NCBI GenBank assembly: GCA_903847545.1
Contig: CAINDZ010000480.1
Span: 1 to 10,241, forward strand
DNA length: 10,241 nucleotides
Source: an uncultured bacterium
GTDB taxonomy: Bacteria > Krumholzibacteriota > Krumholzibacteriia > LZORAL124-64-63
Direction: 5' to 3'
Shown here piece after piece: positions 6,227 to 10,241 of the stretch (positions within the stretch are counted from its first letter, which is position 1; each line of letters begins with the position of its first letter). The position numbers were made by a program, and so were the translations under genes. The notes under the pieces were generated by a model, which was not told the DNA's origin, ran no database searches, and worked only from the letters and a program-made list of their open reading frames with translations.

Positions 6227-7147
6227 TCACCGCGTATCCACAGCCAGGCTTTTCCCGAGGTCGCCCGAGAAGGCAATGGCCGAGTCCTGGCGCAGGTGGC
6301 TTCCGTCGTAGGAGTGGTACGGCGCGTTGGGAAACTCCAGCCAGTGGCCGCCGGCCTCTTCGAACGCGGCCGCCAGCCTGGCTTCGTCGAAACCCAGCAA
6401 CCGGTTCTCAAGGGCCTCGAGTTCGTCGGTCGTGGGCGGCCGGAATGCAAAGACCTGCACGCCGGCCCGGGTCCAGGCGCGCGTCTGCGCCATGAGTTCC
6501 TGCACGAGGGTTGCGTCCAGCGACTGGCCGGTCAGCTGGGCCGTGTAGACTCCGAGGGCCTCTTCGGGATTCTCGGGCTCCTTGAGTGAACCGATCCAGC
6601 CGTCGTCATGGAACTCCTGGTGGTAGAGCGAGTGCGGCGCGAACCCCAGTACGGGGCGGATCAGCTCCACGGGCTGCACGGGCTGCAGCCAGCGCATGAT
6701 CCCGGGGAAATGGAGCAGCAGCCAGCGTTCGTCGCGCGGCTTGTGCAGGACCTCGCGGTATTGCGCGTTGCCCGCCTTGACGCTCATCAGGGTCAGGGGC
6801 GTCACCCCGAGCAACATCATGGGTCGGCTGGCGCCGGGCGCCAGGCGCGCTGTTGCCGCCTCGTAGATCTCCGGATTGAGTCCCCCGGCGTTGTAGGCGA
6901 AGTTCAACACCTTTCCGCCGCCGAGGTGCTTCGACAACACCTCGGGCGCCACGCCGCGCAAGGTGCGAGAGTCCCCGAGAACGATCACATCGCCCTTCTG
7001 TCCACCCGCGGTCTTGACCATGTAGAACCGCGCCTCCTCGGTCCGGTCGCGATCGAGCGGGTCCGGCGAGACCGGCTTGACCCAGTTTCCGGCCACGCAC
7101 AACGGCGCGGCGATCAGCAGGGCCAGAACGGTGCGGTCGAATCTCAT
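6227..7147 (-). CDS. SGNH/GDSL-like acyltransferase partner protein (AlgJ/AlgX-like role)
   Basis: 306 residues. Residues 6-20 (TVLALLIAAPLCVAG) are a hydrophobic stretch after a short basic start, either a signal peptide or a membrane anchor, so the rest is probably periplasmic or extracytoplasmic. VIVLGDSRTLRGV (54-66) contains the GDS nucleophile block with S60. NFAYNAGGLNPE (82-93) resembles the second SGNH block. YDGSHLRQDSA (280-290) gives the D-x-x-H pair D281 and H284. Together these make a Ser-Asp-His triad of the SGNH fold used by AlgJ, AlgX and related polysaccharide O-acetyltransferases or esterases. It lies 11 bases after the MBOAT gene, and its Shine-Dalgarno GAGG overlaps that gene's TGA, which supports coupled expression and a joint acylation job. 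The frame stays open upstream to 7873, but that part is the antisense shadow of MBOAT codons; ATG 7147 is chosen. Whether it adds or removes acyl groups is inference. Confidence 0.85.
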   Translation of the reverse strand: MRFDRTVLALLIAAPLCVAGNWVKPVSPDPLDRDRTEEARFYMVKTAGGQKGDVIVLGDSRTLRGVAPEVLSKHLGGGKVLNFAYNAGGLNPEIYEAATARLAPGASRPMMLLGVTPLTLMSVKAGNAQYREVLHKPRDERWLLLHFPGIMRWLQPVQPVELIRPVLGFAPHSLYHQEFHDDGWIGSLKEPENPEEALGVYTAQLTGQSLDATLVQELMAQTRAWTRAGVQVFAFRPPTTDELEALENRLLGFDEARLAAAFEEAGGHWLEFPNAPYHSYDGSHLRQDSAIAFSGDLGKSLAVDTR

Positions 7148-7158
7148 GGCCAAGGACC

Positions 7159-8643
7159 TCAGAACTGGAAGTAGATGAACTTGCTGCCGGGGCCGCGAAG
7201 GTAGATGAAGAGCGGGATCAGCACGACCACGCCCGCGAATTCCCAGTTGCGTCGCGCCTGGGCCGACCAGGGCATCCTGTCCGCGAGGCCCAGGTACTGC
7301 CAGGCCTCGCGGCCCACGGCGAGTCCGAGCAGGATTGCGATGTTGAGCGCGCCGTAACCGCCAAGGCCGACGCGCACAGCATCGGCGAGGCCGCCGGAGA
7401 ACGAGAAGAGGCGCTTCAGGATGGCCCAGGCCTGGTGGATGTCCGCTGCCCTGAAGAAGACCCAGGTGATGGCCACCTGCAAGGCGGTCACCGCGAGGGC
7501 GATATGTCGACCCCAGGGCAGTCGCTTGAGGCGCTTGGGCATGCCGGTCAGCCGCTCGACGGACAACAGGATGCCGTGCAGCACGCCCCATGCCACGAAG
7601 GCGAGCCCTGCACCGTGCCAGAGGCCGCACAGGAACATGGCGACGATCGCCGCGGCTGGATAGGCCAGGCGCATCTCCTGCTCCACGGAGGGAAGCTTGA
7701 GCCGGTCCACCATGCGCAGGAACCTGTAGGTGAGCGGCGTGAACACGTACTTCCAGATCCAGCCCGAGAGCGAGATGTGCCAGCGTGTCCAGAACTCGGA
7801 CAACGATGTCGACAGGTACGGATGCCGGAAGTTGAGCGTGAAGTCGTAGCCCATCCAGCGACCCAGACCGCATGCGATGCTGCTGTAGCCGCCGAAATCA
7901 CAGTAGATCTGGAAGGCGTACGCCACGACGATGATCCACCAGTAGAGACTCGCCTGCGATGGCGAGGCTGAGCCGAAGGCGGTGTTCACATAGGTGGCGA
8001 GCCCGTCGGCGATGACCAGCTTCTGGAAGAAGCCGAAGACGATGAGCTTCAATCCCTCCCAACGATCATCGGCGGTCGGCGTCCGGGAGGCGGCGAGCTG
8101 CGGCAGCATCTGGTCGGCGCGCATGATCGGTCCGGCCAGCAGGAGCGGAAACAGCGACTTGAAGGCCAGGTAGTGCAGCAGGCTCGGCGTGGGCTCGAGC
8201 TTCTCGTTGTACACGTCGATGGTGTAGGAAAGCGCCTGGAACGTGTAGAAGCTCACGCCGATCGGCAGCATCAGGAGGAATGGCGGCACGGAGCGCCCGA
8301 GATGGGCGGTGACTCCCATGGTCGCCAATGCTCCGTCAAGCAACTCGACGAGCCACCCGGTGTACTTGAAGACGGCCAGGGACCCGAGGTTGAGGACCAG
8401 CGAAGCCGCGAAGAGCCGCTTGCGGGCCGGTGCAGGCGCCCCGGCCATGGCGCGCACGATCAGGAAATCCAGGATGCCCGGTACAAAGAGCAGGAAGAGG
8501 AATCGCCAGTCCCACCAGCCGTAGAAGACCGCGGCAGAGGCCAGCAGGAACAGGTAGCGCACGTTCGGGCGGCGTCGCGCGGCCGGCCAGGCCAGGAAAA
8601 AAAGCACGGCGAAGACCAGGAAAACGGCCGAATTGAAGAGCAT
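7159..8643 (-). CDS. MBOAT family membrane O-acyltransferase (AlgI/DltB-like)
   Basis: 494 residues, the usual size for AlgI-type proteins. It has many hydrophobic segments (for example 3-20, 30-45, 47-63, 78-95, 120-140, 200-215, 233-248, 330-360, 381-398, 432-446 and 468-484). The family block LPIGVSFYTFQALSYTIDVY is at 126-145, with GPIMRADQMLPQL at 171-183, YCDFGGYSSIACGLGRWMGY at 247-266, and FWTRWHISLSGWIWKYVFTP at 284-303. LWHGAGLAFVAWGVLHG (341-357) carries the invariant catalytic histidine, H343; H289 is a second conserved histidine. MBOAT proteins of this branch pass an acyl group, usually acetyl, across the membrane to a polysaccharide or teichoic acid acceptor through an SGNH or similar partner, here the next gene. 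The ATG at 8643 starts the first transmembrane helix; the Shine-Dalgarno is weak. It is first in a leftward cluster and has a good promoter candidate at 8718-8689. Confidence 0.95.
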   Translation of the reverse strand: MLFNSAVFLVFAVLFFLAWPAARRRPNVRYLFLLASAAVFYGWWDWRFLFLLFVPGILDFLIVRAMAGAPAPARKRLFAASLVLNLGSLAVFKYTGWLVELLDGALATMGVTAHLGRSVPPFLLMLPIGVSFYTFQALSYTIDVYNEKLEPTPSLLHYLAFKSLFPLLLAGPIMRADQMLPQLAASRTPTADDRWEGLKLIVFGFFQKLVIADGLATYVNTAFGSASPSQASLYWWIIVVAYAFQIYCDFGGYSSIACGLGRWMGYDFTLNFRHPYLSTSLSEFWTRWHISLSGWIWKYVFTPLTYRFLRMVDRLKLPSVEQEMRLAYPAAAIVAMFLCGLWHGAGLAFVAWGVLHGILLSVERLTGMPKRLKRLPWGRHIALAVTALQVAITWVFFRAADIHQAWAILKRLFSFSGGLADAVRVGLGGYGALNIAILLGLAVGREAWQYLGLADRMPWSAQARRNWEFAGVVVLIPLFIYLRGPGSKFIYFQF

Positions 8644-8688
8644 CGACTACCGCCGGGAGGATTGTCGGCAAGGGGCACAGTGACCGCC

Positions 8689-8718
8689 ATGCTAGCAGGC
8701 GGTGCGCGCGACTGTCAA
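8689..8718 (-). promoter_or_regulatory. Strong candidate promoter of the MBOAT cluster
   Basis: Minus strand: perfect TTGACA (8718-8713), 18 bases, then TAGCAT (8694-8689), four of six to consensus and preceded by C to give CTAG. Transcription would start near 8682, leaving a leader of about 40 bases before ATG 8643. The architecture matches the wecB candidate at 210-181. Confidence 0.6.
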
Positions 8719-8764
8719 CATTGGCCGGATTGCCGGCAGGGGCCGTCCGCGGCGCCCCGCGCCC

Positions 8765-8794
8765 TTGCCCGGGGCCGGTCATCGTGGCTATTGT
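8765..8794 (+). promoter_or_regulatory. Weak candidate promoter of mqnA
   Basis: TTGCCC (8765-8770), 18 bases, TATTGT (8789-8794): four of six in each box. It would start transcription near 8802, about 57 bases before the mqnA ATG. It shares the divergent region 8644-8858 with the MBOAT promoter. By-eye call with modest support. Confidence 0.3.
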
Positions 8795-8844
8795 TGGGCC
8801 ATGTCGTCGGCGGACCCGACGACCGACGCACCGATCGCCGGACC

Positions 8845-8850
8845 AAGAGG
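8845..8850 (+). promoter_or_regulatory. Ribosome-binding site of mqnA
   Basis: AAGAGG, eight bases before ATG 8859. The same CCAAGAGG octamer (8843-8850) precedes mqnC (9831-9838). It supports the 8859 start over the upstream in-frame ATG at 8721. Confidence 0.7.
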
Positions 8851-8858
8851 CGCCCACC

Positions 8859-9737
8859 ATGTCGTATCGCATCGCCGCGGTGTCGTTCCTGAACGCCATT
8901 CCCCTTGTGGAATGGTTCACCGCCGCGGACCACCCGGAAGTTGCTCTGGAGCGGGCGTTGCCCAGCCTCCTGCCCGGCAAGCTGATGCGCGGGGAGGCGG
9001 ACGGGGCCCTCCTGCCCGTGGTGGAGATCTTCCGCGGGGATTGCCGGTTGCTCGGGGGCACCGGGATCGCCGGAAGGGGAGCCGTCGACAGCGTGAAGCT
9101 GTTCGTGCGCGCCCAGCGGCAACGCTCACTCGACATGCGCTCGCTGTCCGACCTCACGCACATCGGCGTGGATCGCGGGTCCCGCACCTCGGTGGCGCTC
9201 TTGAGGATCCTCCTGTCCGAGTCCGGCGTGCCTTGTCCGGGGTTCGTCGAGGTCCAGCCGCGCCCAGGGCGCAGCCTGGAGCCGAGCGAGGGGATGCTGG
9301 TCATCGGCGACCGATGCTTCGAGTTCGACCGCTGGCGGCGCGAGGATCCTCGCGGGGCGGATGTGCTTGCCGTGGACCTGGGGCAGGCGTGGTTCGACTT
9401 CACCGGCCTGCCGTTCGTGTTCGCGGCCTGGGCCGCCGCCCCGGCGTTCGCCCAGTCCGCAGGACCCGAACGTGTGGACGCGCTGGCAGACCTGCTGACG
9501 CGCGCGCGAGAGTACGGGATCGCCCATCTGGACGAAATCGTGGCCCGGGAGGCGGCCGCCGGCCGCCTCGGCTGCGATGGCCGGGCGACAGCCGATGCGC
9601 TCGATCGCTATTTCCGGACGTCGCTGCGGTTTCGGCTGGGGCCTGAGGAACTGGCGGGAATGGAGTGTTTCCGAGGCCTTTGCATCAAGCATGGACTGGT
9701 GGCCACGGGCCCGGGCACCGGGGAGACCGCGGCATAG
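8859..9737 (+). CDS. mqnA: Chorismate dehydratase, menaquinone futalosine pathway
   Basis: 292 residues. MqnA removes water from chorismate to give 3-[(1-carboxyvinyl)oxy]benzoate, the first committed step of the futalosine route to menaquinone, in the cytoplasm. The family reads clearly: AVSFLNAIPLVEWF (7-20, usually SYLNAxPL), GEADGALLPVVEI (45-57), RGSRTSVALLRILL (106-119), MLVIGDRCFEF (146-156) and DLGQAWFDFTGLPFVFAAW (173-191). The fold is that of a periplasmic-binding-protein type II domain, but no signal peptide is present, as expected. Length is near the family norm. ATG 8859 has AAGAGG eight bases upstream; the longer frame from 8721 would add 46 unlikely residues. The tail (about residues 283-292, Gly/Thr/Ala-rich) is probably disordered. 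The next gene, mqnC, is in the same pathway and orientation, which confirms the call. Confidence 0.94.
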   Translation: MSYRIAAVSFLNAIPLVEWFTAADHPEVALERALPSLLPGKLMRGEADGALLPVVEIFRGDCRLLGGTGIAGRGAVDSVKLFVRAQRQRSLDMRSLSDLTHIGVDRGSRTSVALLRILLSESGVPCPGFVEVQPRPGRSLEPSEGMLVIGDRCFEFDRWRREDPRGADVLAVDLGQAWFDFTGLPFVFAAWAAAPAFAQSAGPERVDALADLLTRAREYGIAHLDEIVAREAAAGRLGCDGRATADALDRYFRTSLRFRLGPEELAGMECFRGLCIKHGLVATGPGTGETAA

Positions 9738-9848
9738 TCGAGTTCGCGGGCCGACTGCCGGCTCACTGAGGCGGATTCTCGCGTTTTCGGTTATCATGCG
9801 CACCTGTCGTGTCCCGCATCGCCGCTCCACCCAAGAGGTTGTGGTTCA
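9738..9848 (+). other. mqnA-mqnC spacer
   Basis: 111 bases between mqnA and mqnC. It contains the mqnC Shine-Dalgarno at its end. A TATCAT (9792-9797) looks like a -10 but has no matching -35, and no T-tailed hairpin is seen, so the two genes are most simply read as one operon. Confidence 0.4.
9833..9838 (+). promoter_or_regulatory. Ribosome-binding site of mqnC
   Basis: AAGAGG, ten bases before the TTG at 9849 and identical, with its two preceding C residues, to the mqnA site. It favours TTG 9849 over ATG 9885 as the start. Confidence 0.55.
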
Positions 9849-10241
9849 TTGAGCATCCCGTCCGACCCTTGGAACCTCGGGCCCATGCCCCCCGACCGCT
9901 TCGCCGAGTTGGTCGAGCAGAAGGCCGCGCGCGCGCCCGCCGCGGCGCCCGCGCTGCTGCCCGTCGACCCGCCGCGCACGCCGACGGTGTCAACGCCGTT
10001 CGCGCGCGAGGTGCTGGCCGCCGCGCTCGAGCGCCGGCTGACCGGCGGCGAGTTGCTGGCGCTTTTCGAGGAGGCGTCGCTGCACGACCTGGGCGACACC
10101 GCGCAGCGCCTGCGCCTGCGGCGCGCCGACCCGGACGTCGTGACCTACATCATCGACCGCAACGTCACCTACACGAACCTGTGCTACGCCGACTGCCAGT
10201 TCTGCGCCTTCAACCGGCACCTGGGCGACGGCGACGACTAC
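9849..10241 (+). CDS. mqnC: Cyclic dehypoxanthinyl futalosine synthase (radical SAM), N-terminal part
   Basis: Partial: 131 codons, running off the right edge. MqnC cyclises dehypoxanthine futalosine in menaquinone synthesis using a [4Fe-4S] cluster and S-adenosylmethionine. The visible block VTYIIDRNVTYTNLCYADCQ (98-117) followed by FCAFNRHLGDGDDY includes the radical SAM CxxxCxxC (C112, C116, C119) in the MqnC-style context NxxYTNxCxxxCxFCAFxR. This separates it from MqnE, which has a different lead-in. Residues 53-96 form the usual helical lead (EVLAAALERRLTGGELLALF). Before that, residues 1-52 are rich in Ala and Pro and longer than in most family members. The start is uncertain: TTG 9849 has a Shine-Dalgarno at ten bases; ATG 9885 is in frame; a GTG near residue 47 would give a standard length. 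It follows mqnA in the same direction. Confidence 0.92.
   Translation, partial: MSIPSDPWNLGPMPPDRFAELVEQKAARAPAAAPALLPVDPPRTPTVSTPFAREVLAAALERRLTGGELLALFEEASLHDLGDTAQRLRLRRADPDVVTYIIDRNVTYTNLCYADCQFCAFNRHLGDGDDY

Noticed and set aside
7148..7873. Upstream extension of the SGNH gene to give 548 residues
   Set aside because: The extra 242 codons lie in another frame of the MBOAT gene and show no conserved sequence. ATG 7147 has a Shine-Dalgarno and begins a signal-like segment.
9792..9797. Internal promoter -10 (TATCAT) before mqnC
   Set aside because: No -35 resembling TTGACA at 15-18 bases upstream.
9126..9830. Minus-strand open frame of 234 codons across mqnA
   Set aside because: It is antisense to mqnA, which has clear family motifs, and its own product has none.

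Overview
The window comes from a GC-rich bacterial chromosome, probably Gram-negative. It holds two unrelated blocks: a surface or exopolysaccharide (EPS) biosynthesis and modification locus (about 1-8720) and the start of a menaquinone (futalosine pathway) operon (about 8765-10241). Nothing seen here fixes the phylum. The futalosine pathway together with an AlgI/DltB-type acyltransferase and a bi-domain sugar oxidoreductase would fit many high-GC lineages, including uncultured ones. I see no rRNA, tRNA, insertion sequence, CRISPR array or phage gene.

Layout. On the left edge the first 46 codons of a UDP-GlcNAc 2-epimerase (wecB type) run leftward from a GTG start at 140. A divergent intergenic region (141-336) carries a promoter candidate in each direction. 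A GT-B glycosyltransferase runs rightward (337-1431). Its stop codon overlaps that of a leftward gene in one shared CTAG. The leftward genes, in transcription order from 8643 down to 1428, are: an MBOAT O-acyltransferase (8643-7159), an SGNH/GDSL-like partner (7147-6227), a gap of 174 bases, a second glycosyltransferase (6052-4943), a bi-domain alcohol dehydrogenase/Gfo-Idh oxidoreductase (4851-2650), and an (alpha/alpha)6-toroid-like protein (2657-1428) that overlaps the oxidoreductase by 8 bases. The MBOAT gene has a strong promoter candidate (perfect TTGACA). From 8859 rightward lie mqnA (chorismate dehydratase) and the 5' part of mqnC (radical SAM cyclase); both have the same CCAAGAGG ribosome-binding site.

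How the genes may work together (inference). WecB would supply UDP-ManNAc and the two glycosyltransferases would add sugars. The bi-domain oxidoreductase and its overlapping toroid partner would modify a sugar or the chain. The MBOAT/SGNH pair would transfer acyl groups (probably acetyl) to the polymer at or across the membrane, as AlgI with AlgJ/AlgX do for alginate. MqnA and MqnC make menaquinone precursors for respiration and are metabolically separate.

No wholly new system is evident. The least understood part is the coupled bi-domain oxidoreductase/toroid pair inside an O-acylating polysaccharide cluster.
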